A stretch of 64,000 nucleotides of DNA from Hsuehochloa calcarea. Lineage: Eukaryota; Streptophyta; Magnoliopsida; Poales; Poaceae. The notes under the pieces were generated by a model that saw only the letters and a list, made by a program, of their open reading frames with translations, searched no databases and was not told where the DNA came from. Positions 1-11,103 of this stretch are shown piece by piece (position 1 is the stretch's first letter; each line of letters opens with the position of its first letter). The translations under genes and the position numbers were made by a program. The stretch covers positions 186,001 through 250,000 of the forward strand of contig JAYEVG010000081.1 in assembly GCA_036346395.1 (NCBI GenBank), given 5' to 3'.

Positions 1-450
1 TCCATCTCCCCGTTCCAAGGGCCGCGACGGACACTTCAGGCCCGTCCGCTCGCCCCCAGGCCGGCCGAGCGTGGAAGCAATGCCGCTTGTGCTCACGTGG
101 CCGGAGGCACGCGGACCACCTCCGGCGACCTTTGCGGTGGAGCCACTCCGTGCGATTCGATCCGCGCCACGACATCTACACGGCTACAAGTGTGTGAAGA
201 CGCACCAGCGACGTCCGGATTTGGCGCAACGCCCTCCATCACAATGATTGGCGATTGTGAGAAGCGGTCGGGATGGCGGTGCGAGATCCGTCTGGCAGCG
301 CGTGAGCTCGTCGTCGAGGTGCTTCTACGAGAAGAAGGCCACCGAAGATGATGCTGAAGAGGCCGAACCCAGGAGCGGAGATTGCTCCTCCCGGGGTAGC
401 GGCGAAGGCGGCGGTAAGAAACCCTAACCCTAACCTTTGCTCTGATACCA
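1..450 (-). mobile_element. Ty1-copia element, leader and 5' end of gag region (truncated by window edge)
   Basis: This is the 5' part of a minus-strand copia element whose body lies left of the window. Directly inside its 5' LTR is a primer-binding site at 439-450 that reads TGGTATCAGAGC on the minus strand, the classic complement of initiator tRNA-Met. Two CCCTAA repeats sit next to it at about 420-434. The rest is GC-rich leader or early gag with no clean reading frame that I recognise. Small open frames on both strands here look like chance in GC-rich DNA. Confidence 0.7.
439..450 (-). other. Primer-binding site, tRNA-iMet type
   Basis: The plus strand reads GCTCTGATACCA directly before the TG of the LTR at 451. 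Its reverse complement is the standard copia primer-binding site. It fixes the orientation of the element as minus. Confidence 0.8.
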
Positions 451-596
451 TGTTATGAATATTATGTGTATATTGAAGAGTCCCAATAGGCAATATATAT
501 AGGAGTACAAGAGGTGTATACCATATACAGATAAGGCAGTACAAAAGACAGATAAAGAAATACAAAAGAGTCTCTATTCTAACTCTTATTTTAACA
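451..596 (-). repeat. 5' LTR (146 bp) of the window-edge copia element
   Basis: It begins TGTTATGAAT next to the primer-binding site and ends TTTTAACA, so it has TG...CA ends. It is AT-rich. The sequence that follows (GACTTGACACC) aligns with the interior of the LTR at 913-1293, so this element appears to have inserted into the left LTR of the neighbouring copia remnant. Confidence 0.65.
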
Positions 597-1293
597 GACT
601 TGACACCTAATTTTTTTTCTCTAAATTATAGAAACAAACTAATTAAAGATAAGCTTTCAAACTAACCAAATCAATCACCCTAACAAAAAACTATTTATGG
701 GTGAACAGTAAATAGGTGAACAATACCTACGTGAACAGTATCCCCATAGCATTATACCTCTCTCGGTGAAACAGCCCGTCCTCGAGCTGTAAGATAGGGC
801 GACAAACACCTCCGATGGGGTGGGCGAAATGTCGTCTTCATCGACTCCATCAGGTTGTCCAGTAGGAATAGCTTGGCAACAGAAAGCTATGGTGTTGGCT
901 CTGATACCAAGTTGTTATGAATCTTAGTTCATAATATGGTAAACATTTGCCGGAGGGAGGTCAGACGGCGACGACTTGAGGTAGAACGCTAGACGAAGAG
1001 GGCACCGATTGGGAGAGAGATGGATCTAGAATAGCCGGCCTAGGGGAGAGACCAGAGCTAGACTTAGGGGCTCGGGAAATACTTCTTCATTGTTGATTGC
1101 TTCCTTAAAGAATATACAATGTCATCTCTTTTGTAGGGATAACTTGACTTAGCCCCCAAGAAAGAATCTCTAAATTATAGAAACAAACTAACTGAAAATA
1201 AGCTTCCAAACTAACCAAATCAATCTAATCCCTAACAAAGGAAACTATTTGTGAGTGAACAGTAAATGTATAAACAGTACTACGCCCATGGCA
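597..1293 (-). mobile_element. TRIM-like / internally deleted copia element
   Basis: Two related direct repeats flank only about 160 bp of internal sequence. The left LTR remnant is 597-751 and the right LTR is 913-1293 (TGTTATGAATC...CATGGCA). They share long runs, for example TCTCTAAATTATAGAAACAA at 617 and 1170. The internal part (752-912) carries a purine-rich tract next to the left LTR (minus strand, GAGAGAGGTATAA) and a primer-binding site next to the right LTR (minus strand TTGGTATCAGAGCC, about 894-909). There is no coding capacity, which is the terminal-repeat-in-miniature layout. The left LTR is cut by the insertion ending at 596. Confidence 0.6.
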
Positions 1294-3557
1294 TGCTCAG
1301 TGCAATAGCTCGCATGCCACCCAACCCACCCCAACCCACCCACCCCTACCCACAATAAAGCGGGAAAAGTAGGCATGCCCATAAGTATGGCAATTGGAGC
1401 TTGCCCAAAGTGCAGAACTCACGATCGTCCATAATATTGGACACATCATTTCACACTCAGAGTAGCCCCTTACACCATGTGTACATGTTTTCAAAAGCAA
1501 TTCATGCCTATGAAATTTATAAGGTGTAAGTTTGGAGGACAGAGTTAGCAGCCAACAAGTTTTGTGGGGCGTCAAACTTTGGCAAAAGAAATATTGTGCA
1601 CCACTTGTGGCCATTTATGTGAAGAAAAGAGGGCATAGCTTGCTCATAAACCACTGGGAGTCTGGGATGATCTGGTCACAAAAGAACTTATAAAAAAAGA
1701 TCTATTCAATACAGCACCAAAGTTTTGACAATGCTTAAGCTCTCTATCCCAGTCAGCATTTTTCGTCCCGGACACCTTTTCAGTACTAAACCTATAGTTT
1801 CCTCTTCCAACTATGCCTTTCTCTACTGCAAATAATTGCCTTGACAAGTAAACATGCTTTTGCAGTGTTTGCCAAATCTTCTCATAGTCAGGCAGCATAA
1901 AAGACTTTGTCCAAGTTGTGCAAGGTACGAATCAGCTCCTTACTTTTTGCCTACCTAGCTAAAAGCCTAAAACATATGTTCAATTCAGTAAAAATCAAGA
2001 GAGACCAGTTTTATTTGCCTATCAGGCTATGTAGGCCATTTGTTCTAGGAGAAGCATGGTAAACCGGAGAGCAGAGCACAAAATGTGGCTTTCATACCAA
2101 AAAACAGAAGTGTTCATTTTCTCTCTCTCAAAGATAGGTTCAACAGGTGTCATGAGCAAGAAAATCAGTTTCAACATAAGAAATCAAATTTGTTCCAAAA
2201 TAAAAAGAAAAAAATCCCTAAATACCAACTTTACTCGCCCATACATAACTAGAGAACCAAAGAGCTCACCCTGTTAGGCTAGACTCAGCCAGAAGAGGCT
2301 AAATTGCCTCCATACTGTGAGACAAAATGGCTAAAGTTGGTTCAGCACATGCACTTTCCCAGCCCCTCTCCCCCTTCCTCCATTTATGGTGGTGCTACTA
2401 TTCTTAGACAAGAAGGATAAATAGTATAAAGTTTTATGCAGTGCAATTTATTTAGTTTTAAGTTATTGCACCATTGCTTCTCTGTTTGCACTATCTATAA
2501 GCAGAGAACCTACACTAACACATCCAAAGGTAAATAAATAAACAGTTTGTATTATATTACACACGGAAAACATTCCTTGCCAACAAGGATAAATAGTATA
2601 AAGTTTTACAGCAGTGAAATTTATTTAGTTTTAAGCTATTGAACCATTGGTTCGCAGTTTGCGCTATCTATAAGCCGAAAACCTACACTAACACATACAA
2701 AGGTAAATAAATAAACAGTTTGTATTATATTACACACGGAAAACATTCCTTGCCAACATCCCAGTTTTGTTATCCTGTAAACCGAAAATTCGTCCCTTTG
2801 GCAGCAAAGGTTAAGGTGTATCATACTATGTGAAATTGCACAGAGTAGTAAATCATCCTCACTGAAAGTTAGTAGAAGTTACAGCATGAGCCCTACAGAT
2901 TAATCAGCAAAAGTCATAGAAAGGACGATTTTCGAATTCTACATCCTACTAGTCACGCAAATGTGACAAGACATAAGCAAAAGAAAATTATGATCTTACT
3001 CATCAAGAATGTACTAATTGGAGGAAAGTAAAAGATAAGGGGGAAGGTACTCCAAGTACCATAGATGTATAATGACTAACTCATCTCAATCCCTTAGCTC
3101 AAGTGCCACTATCATGAAAAATAGATGGATATTAAAGCTGTAATGCAAAAGAAGACTCAAGGCTAAGGCAAGATAAAGCAACATTCCGAAATCAAAGAAT
3201 TATCTTCAAGAAAAAAATATATTATATGATGTATTTCCAAATCGCCCTCAACAAAGTCCCAGACTAAAACCTATTTTGTTGCCAATAAACAAATAAAGGC
3301 ATTAAATTTCCAAAATAGCATTAAGATAACAGCAGAAATAAGTAGAACAAATATTAGTGCGTACTGCCACCACAATCCATATGAAGAAATCAAACAAGCA
3401 CACGTTTTTAGAGTCCAAACAACGAAAATAAATTCCTCTACTAAAACATAACTGGAAAGAATGCACAATGGAGAAAAACACACATTAATTTTCACACAAA
3501 AAGTACATGTAATTTACAAGAAAAATCTGAAAAGCTGAAACTAAGAACTAAGAGCAC
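1294..3557. other. Gene-poor AT-rich stretch, possibly intron of the SAM-type gene
   Basis: No gene is recognised. A minus-strand open frame (about 1644-1882) reads like protein (LPDYEKIWQTL near its start) but I do not recognise it, it lacks a convincing upstream exon, and it may be an old gene fragment. A two-copy tandem repeat lies at about 2408-2756. If the exon at 3558-3648 is real, this stretch would be its first coding intron, because no later exon of that family is visible here. Confidence 0.4.
2408..2756. repeat. Two-copy tandem duplication, period about 174 bp
   Basis: AAGGATAAATAGTATAAAGT opens both copies (about 2411 and 2585), and both end near ACGGAAAACATTCCTTGCCA. The copies differ at scattered positions and by small indels, so the duplication is not very recent. 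Confidence 0.85.
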
Positions 3558-3960
3558 CTCCACAGTCCAGATGAAGAAATCCAGAGGCTCCGGCGACCGT
3601 CCCCGGCTCATATCCGCCCTCTTCCCCGACGACGGCGAGGCCCTCCACCTGCAAACATATTACCCCCACCCAGATCAAGAAATGGCTCTCCCAACAACAC
3701 CTCTCCCCAGTCCCCACCCCACCGAAAAAAGAAGAAGAAAGAGCAAGAAAATACCGTTCTTGGACCCGAAAAGATGAAATCCTAGCACTGCACGCTCGAT
3801 CTCATCTGCCGGAGAGGAAGGGGAGGGAGGGAGAGGAGTGCTCGCGTAACCGTGTAATGGCGCGTGGCCGCGTGCAATGGAGCTGCTGCGAGAGGTGGCG
3901 AGTGGTGGGCAACGAGAGCGACAAAGAGCAATAGGGTTCTTTCGCCTTCGTTATGATTAG
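3558..3960 (-). CDS. Probable first coding exon and 5' UTR of a SAM-domain-type protein gene (partial)
   Basis: On the minus strand an ATG at 3611 opens 18 codons, MSRGRSPEPLDFFIWTVE, then meets a GT donor after 3558. An AG acceptor lies at 3649-3650 (TTTGCAG before GTGGAGGG), so the coding start is in a second exon. A pyrimidine-rich 5' UTR probably extends to about 3960. The peptide resembles the start of a small plant family with a sterile alpha motif, where a DFFIWTVE-like stretch leads into the SAM domain. That match is from memory. The remaining exons are not visible from 3557 down to 1, so they lie beyond the left edge or are lost. The call rests on one short exon with good splice signals and could be wrong. 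Confidence 0.4.
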
Positions 3961-6335
3961 GGAAGTAAAGGAAAAGAACGGTGAGATGTGGACTTCTCGT
4001 GTTCTTTTGTTGAACACCTCTCCGATCTAGGAATTTTGTTTTTGGTCCAGAAAGAAGTGTTCCTTCATAAAATTGGATATGTTGGATTATTTTCAAAATA
4101 TTTAGAATGTTTGTTTAGTGAGGATGATTAATTGACTATTATCATATATGCTGTCTGTTTTTCAGAACCTTATGATTTTCTTTAAATTTTGTCTTGTACT
4201 CGGAAGTTGAAACATTTGCTGTTGATATATATAGTTGATGCATATTTCTTTCGATGGAATTTTCTGGTTCGAGCTGTCACTACCATAGATGCCCTTTGGT
4301 TATAAAATGAGTGATTTTCTGTGTGCGCATAAATGTATACTAGAGTTCTTACTTCTTACTATCGAAGTGAAAATAGTTGCTAAGCTAGTGTGTGGTAACT
4401 GGTAATATAACATGAACTACGGTCCATGCAAACATAGCCTAGCTGATTACACGGATCTTTCCTTAAAATCCCTAGTTTTATTTGTACTTTCATTTAACCT
4501 ATAGAATTTTAAAGAAATAATCGTATCATATATATTTGAAGCAAATTAAATGTTAGACAAACATACCACGTTTATGTATATATCTCCAAAGCGCAAAGTA
4601 CATTTCAATCTTCATGCATCGAATCTGTAGCAAATACAAATAGAATCATAACTAGCTAAGAGGTTCAATGAATTCTTTTTTATATAAAAAAAATATTCAA
4701 TGAATTCTTCTAGACCTCCAAGAAAAAGAACGAACTCTCCCCAAACGGTTAATACACACTTGTCAGCAACATTGGATGTCTTACTTGGATCAACACATTG
4801 TATTGTTGTGCATTTCTTTGTACTAGAGTTGCATGCACAAATACGTACAGTACTTCATACCCTGAATATGCTATGACTAGCTGTTAATTTCATTCTTAGG
4901 AGAAAAAGGATATGAAGAGAGTGATTTGGGTCCTTGGGGTTGAAAAGATAAATCAAAGAAAGTGGGACACATTAGCTGATGAGAGGCAATAAGAGGGGAC
5001 CAGATCTTTGGAATTGATTCTTCAGGGTTTTCTTTTTCTGACTCTTGGATCCTGAAATTGGGTCCATAAGGGGGACCATGAGTACTAAGTGAATTTTGAC
5101 CAAAGAACAAATTCATTAGACAACAATTAATTTCAGAGAATTTTGAAGCACAGCATTGGAGCTAACTAGCTACATAAGGTAGCAAGGTTAGCTAGTACAA
5201 AACTATATTCTTATATAGCCAAATTGCTTACCTGCGAACTTTGAGAGTAGAATGCTTCATGCATGCTACCTAGGGAGTACTTGTTTATATATGGTTCTGA
5301 GATAGCCAGAACACATTCTCCTTAACTTAGTTAACGGGTATCCATATCGTATTAATGGAACCAACACGTTTACAGTACCCTCCAATCATTCATTGACAAC
5401 GTTGCAGGAGTTTGCATCAAACTTTATTAGCTCGATTTGTCATGCACAACCTCCAATTACTTGTGCAGGTACGACCCAAGCTAACCTGTGCATGATAAAC
5501 TCTGCAGGGCCAATATTTGAAACGAAGGATAAACTCTGCAGGGCCAATATTTGAAACGAAGGAGTTTCAAACGAATTTCGCAAGAACGGGATAATTCTTT
5601 ATTTTTGTGTGAATCATCTGTTCCGAAGTACAGCCTCTAACTAGAAGAATTTTTCTCAAATTAGAATTGATTTCCTGCCCAGATTAATGTTAATGCATGG
5701 CTATCTAGCTAGCTTGCATGACATCACTAGCTGCAAATATCTAGCTACTTTACACTACAGCTAAACCATCACTCATGCTCAGGATTAAGATAGTAACAGC
5801 ACAGAGAGGGGAAAAAATATTGGAGGTAGGCCAACGATGCAACTCTTTTGCAAGGCATGCATATGGTGCCACATGCAAAGGTATGTCCATGTATGTCCGA
5901 ATTCCTTTCAGCTCCAATGATGAAGAGACAGAGATCATGGCGTCCATGGATTAGGGTTTGTCGGCTTGGTCGATCGCGCTCAAAAAAATCAATGGGGAGC
6001 GTCAGCATTAGTGTGAGTCCAAGAGATCTAGGTCAAGCTAGGGTTCCATCCGTAAGGCATTATTAACAGTTGAGTTGTTGTCCTCTATATATAGTCTATG
6101 GAGATTACTCTATGGAGATTACGATAAGCATGTAATAGTTCAGGAAGTCGGTCAGAGATAAGCATGTAATAGTTCAGGAAGTCGGTCAGAGATCGGACGG
6201 TTGAGATGGAGCCGACATGGGAAATCTTCTTGTGCTTTTCATCTTAGCCGTCGTCTTGCCAAATATAGGTTTTACTACCACCGTAGTAGTTAATCTGTTG
6301 TTGATATCATATATTTACCACGTCAAATTAATTAG
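3961..6335. other. Intergenic, no gene recognised
   Basis: This is AT-rich sequence, plausibly upstream of the minus-strand exon at 3558-3648. It holds small local duplications: TTCAATGAATTCTT at about 4668 and 4692, GATAAACTCTGCAGGGCCAA at about 5494 and 5529, and GATAAGCATGTAATAGTTCA at about 6122 and 6158. A minus-strand ATG at 5947 in good context opens 65 codons, but it matches nothing I know and has no support. Confidence 0.6.
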
Positions 6336-6393
6336 TGTCGGACCCGGATTTCGTAAATCCAAATCCTCTGTGAAAACACTGTGTTATTCACTG

Positions 6394-6865
6394 GATCAGT
6401 AGATAGCACTCACAGATACATCACTGAATCATTTCATACACGATGAAAACCATACCATCCATTATATTACAAACAATCAGAATCATATAGACCGTGTCGG
6501 GTCGAATTTCACAATAAGGGCCGAACAGACCAAATGATTACATTACAGAAGTAGCGAAAGCGACTGTGGAAGCAAAAGAGGACTAGAGCACGTCTCTCCA
6601 CAGGCAAACGACTGGGCAAACTCGTATGCGTCAGATATTAACCAAAGACTTGGATAATATTAGATGCACGCAAGCACCAACGGAGTTAGCCAGACCGAGG
6701 CGAGACCTAGACTAAAAGAACTACACTACTCTTCATCATCTCCTGGGCCTCCAACTTCTGGATCCTCGTAGTATGCATAGTCTTCATGAGTTCCTGCTTC
6801 TAAGGGTTTGGGAGAGAGAGCGAGAATGAGCACAACTTTCGTGCTCACGAGCCAACACACAAAAT
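6394..6865. repeat. Repeat A, copy 1 (inside solo LTR)
   Basis: This copy of 472 bp is nearly identical to 8343-8815. It includes the run GATCAGTAGATAGCACTCAC and ends at GCCAACACACAAAAT. On the minus strand it is the 3' terminal part of the LTR. Confidence 0.9.
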
Positions 6866-7894
6866 GCAGTAATAATACATACAAGGCTTAACAAGGATGA
6901 CTCGGGTTCTTTTATTTGCCCAAAGTAATATTTTTAACTACAATGTTTAGAAATTCCTATGACTTAGCAGTTTGACAGAATCTTATTTTTAAAAGAGATA
7001 TTGTGTAATATTTATAACGGCGAAGGCTACCTCCACCTATGCTTAAATTTTGAGTGGAGTCGTCTCCACATATTAACATCACTGGGTACGAAGACCCAGA
7101 AAAAATCCAAAACACGGGCTAGGTGAGCCCGACACATTATTCATCCCACCCATAAAGTTTTATAAATAGAACTAAATCTTGTAAGTTCCCATGCCTGCCC
7201 TTAACTATGGGCACGACTGTTCGATCAGTTTATACTCTGCAGAGGTTATGCATCTTTACCACAAGAGATAATCGTCTTGATATATACACATATTTCTTTA
7301 GACATATGAATCAAGGGGAGATTACCACAAAGACCTTTACAATGCCTCCCTGAGTATTTGTTACACCCGCTAAGGTTTCACCTGAGAAGGGTTATGCTCT
7401 CACACCTGCGTTAAACCTTACCCAGACCCCCTGTTGTGCCCTCTTAACGACTTTCGTCGTGCACCCCAACCCATCGCCGCGAAGGCTTACAGTGTCACGA
7501 GTCATCTACCTGGTGCAACTCGTACTGACAGATACAAATTATTTAGCCAGGTCGACATCATTATAGACTTGTGGTTGTACTGTTTTACATTGGAAGGTCA
7601 TCACAGGATTAAGTCCTTAGGGTTATCTGGACGGTACATACCACATTCCACCAATCCAACATTTCATGTGCTACATTAGCACCCACCATCATACCATCCA
7701 CCATACCAGCCGTCCAAAAGGGTTAATAGCAGTTATTATGGTTTTTGAGGAGCAAAATACATTAACTCAACCATCTTAGTCATTTGCCCACAATGACTGC
7801 CCAAATCCAATTTCATAATTTTAAGAGATGATGATTAATGCCCCGGTACTTAAGCAAGACTATCATGTCGTTTAAGTACAACCTATAACTAGTA

Positions 7895-8331
7895 ATTACC
7901 ACATAGTTACTAGGGTGATATGGAATAATGGATTCAATTGCCAAAGGATGGTATAATAATTAATTAATCTTCAAATGGGTATTTAACTACCTTAAGTTTT
8001 AACATACAATTGCTTAAAGAATTAAAGCATACAATTTTGGTAGTTTAAAGGAATATAATTTGCGTAAAATGTAGGTTCAAAAATGATCAAATTATTGACT
8101 CACATAGAGTGAAGGGGAGAGTCTTGAAAGTCTTGTACTTGATCAAACCAGAGATCTCATGCATCTTCGATTCTTCGAACTCTATTCGGACGAACGCACC
8201 GGAAAAAGAATACACAGGCAAAGAGAACAAATAAATACACAAGGAAATAGCTAATGAACTCCCATTTAAATAAGACCAGTGTCCTTATCAAGGTCTTGAA
8301 TTTAGACAAATTTGTAAACAAAATCACTAGA
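7895..8331. repeat. Repeat B, copy 1 (inside solo LTR)
   Basis: This copy of 437 bp matches 8860-9287. It starts ATTACCACATAGTTACTAGG and ends AAAATCACTAGA. It lies directly beside repeat A copy 2. Confidence 0.9.
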
Positions 8332-8342
8332 TAGCACTCTGT

Positions 8343-8815
8343 GATCAGTAGATAGCACTCACAAATACATCACTGAATCATTTCATACACGATGAAAACC
8401 ATACCATCCATTATATTACAAACCATCATAATCATATAGACCGTGTCGGGTCGAATTTCACAATAAGGGCCGAACATGCCAAATGATTACATTACAGAAG
8501 TAGCAAAAGCGACTGTGGAAGCAAAAGGGGACTAGATCACGTCTCTCCACAGGCAAACAACTGGGCAAGCTCGTATGCGTCAGATATTAACAAAAAGACT
8601 TGGATAATATTAGATGCACGCAAGCACCAACGGAGTTAGCCAGACCGAAGCGAGACCTAGACTAAAAGAACTACACTACTCTTCATCATCTCCTGGGCCT
8701 CCAACTTCTGGATCCTCGTAGTATGCATAGTCTTCATGAGTTACTGCTTCTAAGGGTTTGGGAGAGAGAGCGAGGATGAGCACAACTTTCGTGCTCGCGA
8801 GCCAACACACAAAAT
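8343..8815. repeat. Repeat A, copy 2 (inside solo LTR)
   Basis: This is the second copy of the segment at 6394-6865. It is followed at 8812-8859 by a doubled copy of the LTR-terminal motif CTGTGAAAACACTGTGTTAT, which shows the duplication carried part of the LTR end inward. Confidence 0.9.
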
Positions 8816-8859
8816 CCTCTGTGAAAACACTGTGTTATTCACTGTGAAAACACTGTGTT

Positions 8860-9287
8860 ATTACCACATAGTTACTAGGGTGATGTGAAATAATGGATTC
8901 AATTGCCAAAGGATGGTATAATAATTAATTAATCTTCAAATGGGTATTTAACTACCTTAAGTTTTAACATACAATTGCTTAAAGAATTAAAGCATACAAT
9001 TTTTGTAGTTTAAAGGAATATAATTTGTGTAAAATGTAGGTTCAAAAATGATCAAAGTATTGACTCGCATAGAGTGAAGGGGAGAGTCTTGAAAGTCTTG
9101 TACTTGATCAAACCGGAGATCTCCTGCATCTTCGAACTCTATTCAGACGAACGCACCGAAAAAAGAATACACGGGCAAAGAGAACAAATAAATACACAAG
9201 AAATATCTAATGAACTCCAATTTAAATAAGACCAGTGTCCTTAGCAAGGTCTTGAATTTAGACAAATTTATAAACAAAATCACTAGA
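8860..9287. repeat. Repeat B, copy 2 (inside solo LTR)
   Basis: This is the second copy of the segment at 7895-8331, with a few substitutions and small indels. Confidence 0.9.
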
Positions 9288-9479
9288 ATCGGAGTTATAA
9301 CGGATGAGAACGGAGCTTCTGAAGTTCTGGCTTCGAGTACATGGTTCGGAGTGTTGTTCGATTCGACTACTGTGAGCTTCGAGTGCTGTTCGTTTGGCAT
9401 CGTTCATTTCGATCACCGGCTTCGAGTAATCGCTCGCTTTGAGCATCGCTCACTCGAGTTGATGCGGTCGGAGGGAGGT

Positions 9480-9975
9480 TCGACTACAGGACATAGTCGA
9501 AATGAGCTTTGACTACATGACGTAGTCGGAAGGGGTTTAACTACACGACGTAGTTGGAAGGGGTTTCGACTACACGTGGTCGGAAAGGGTTTCGACACGT
9601 GGTCGGAAAGAGTATTGACTACATGTGGTCGTAAAGGGTATCGACTATAAGTGGTTGTAAAGGGTATCGACTACATGTGGTCGGAAGGAGTTTCGACTAC
9701 ACGGCGCGGTCGGAAGGAGTTTGACAACGTGGTGTGGTCTGAAGGAGGTTCAACAACGCGACGTGGTCGAAAGGAGTTCGACAGCATAGTGTAGTCTGAA
9801 GGAGTTTCGACAACACGACGTAGTCGAGAGGAATTCGACAACACAGTGTGGTCTGAAGGAGTTTTGACGACGTGACTACATGGTCGTAGACGTAGTAGTA
9901 GATGTAGTCGTAGACATAGTCATAAATGTGGTTGTAGACATAGTCGTGGACTTAGTCGTAAAGGAGTTTCGACCA
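9480..9975. repeat. Degenerate minisatellite of palindrome-bearing units
   Basis: More than ten imperfect units of about 30-40 bp follow the pattern GGAAGGGGTTTCGACTACAC, many containing a short palindrome of the type CTACACGACGTAG. From about 9883 the unit shortens to roughly 12 bp (GTAGTCGTAGACATA-like). The array lies inside the giant solo LTR, upstream of its TATA box on the minus strand. The open frame rich in Val and Asp across the short units is a by-product of the repeat. Confidence 0.8.
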
Positions 9976-10423
9976 CTCGGCGTGGCCGGAAAGGCAAGGG
10001 GGGAGAATCGAGCACAGGGAAAGGGGGCTTACCAAGACCGAGAGGGAGGTCGAAGGAAGTCGGCAGACGGTGGACGACGGTGGGGGAGCTCGCGGTCGGA
10101 GACGAAGGAAGACGATGGTAAAGGGGTCAGCTGGGATTGAATGAGAAGAGGAAAGACGGCGGTCCCTGCGACACAAAACTGAAATCGAGTGAGGGGGTTG
10201 CTTCAAGGAGCTCTGGGCACAGATTGATGCAGTTAGAAGAGGGGCTGCACTGGTGCGGCGAGAACCGGAAGGAGGCGCGCGGCGGCTTGAACTCGGAGCT
10301 AGGGGCTTCAGCAACCCACAACAGCACAAGCGAGAGCGGGGGAGTTGGGAGAAGAAAGGAGGCTGCTCGGGCTCTTCTCTGGTGGCACTTACCAAAACGA
10401 AGAGGAGGCAAGGGAAGGCTCGG

Positions 10424-10437
10424 AGCCCCTTTTATAG
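10424..10437 (-). promoter_or_regulatory. LTR core promoter, TATA box
   Basis: The minus strand reads GGCTATAAAAGGGG in an otherwise GC-rich block, the best TATA match in the LTR. It would drive transcription leftward. Confidence 0.5.
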
Positions 10438-11103
10438 CCGGCGAGAGGGTAAAGGGGTCGTCGAGGAACTCGGGGTGAAGCACGGTCCCGAGGAGCTGGC
10501 AGCATGGGCGCTCTAGTCGGAGAGGACGGGGCAGGCGAGCGTGCAGTGGGGAGGTGATGGGAGCGACAACTCAGGCGGGCAAAGCGGCTGGTGGGGGTGA
10601 CACAAGTAGGCGCTAACGACGAGACTGGGTGACAGAGGTGGAGGGGAGCAGGTGGCGGCAGAGGGCCAGAAGGCGGCGTGCGTGGCGCAGGCGTACGGCC
10701 ATGGCGCTGATGTGGAGGCGAGACAGGCGATGGAGGCGGCGACTTCAGGGGTCAAGAAGGTGGTGCAGGCCACGGGAGCAGGTGGGCGTCGCAGGCGCCA
10801 GGCAATTACGAGGGGGGGGGGCGAAGTCAAGGGCAGGTGGCAGAGGGGATGGGGCAGCAGGGGGCCAGGGGAGGGGCACTGGTCTGGCTGGCCGAATGGG
10901 GAAGGGGGAAGATGGGCCGAGGGAAAAGAGAGAGGAGGAGGTCGGCCGGCCCAAGAGGGAGAGAAGATGGGAAGATAGAGGTTTTGAATTGGAGGTAGGA
11001 GCTCGAGATTTTTAACACACAACTTCAGTTAAAATAGGTTTTTGAAACTAACTGATAAAAGTAATTACTATTCACAACTCGAAAAATAGGATGCTACAAT
11101 TAG

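Larger units (their letters stand above)
6336..11098 (-). mobile_element. Giant solo LTR (4.76 kb), probably Ty3-gypsy
   Basis: On the minus strand it starts TGTAGCATCC (11098) and ends GGGTCCGACA (6336), so it has TG...CA ends. The 5 bp outside each end are identical: ATTAG at 6331-6335 and 11099-11103. There is no primer-binding site, polypurine tract or gag-pol inside, so it is best read as a solo LTR left by LTR-LTR recombination. A minus-strand TATA box (GCTATAAAAGGGG, about 10424-10437) marks its promoter. It contains a rearranged internal duplication and a minisatellite. Motifs such as GAAACCTTAGCGGG and CCTCTGCAGAGT recur in the LTR at 50343-57436. The gypsy assignment is inference from LTR style. 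Confidence 0.75.

Noticed and set aside
1644..1898. A minus-strand frame with protein-like composition (KIWQTLQKHVYLSRQL)
   Set aside because: It is unrecognised and has no supporting start context or adjoining exon. It is kept only as a note within the surrounding region.
5750..5947. A 65-codon minus-strand frame with an ATG in good context
   Set aside because: No family match, no splice continuation and no neighbouring support.
9480..9975. A repeat array that might suggest a CRISPR
   Set aside because: The units are degenerate and contiguous without distinct spacers, in a plant nuclear LTR with no cas genes.
10513..11022. A Pro-rich minus-strand frame and Gly/Arg-rich plus-strand frames
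   Set aside because: Low-complexity purine/pyrimidine-skewed sequence at the start of the giant LTR, with no domain.
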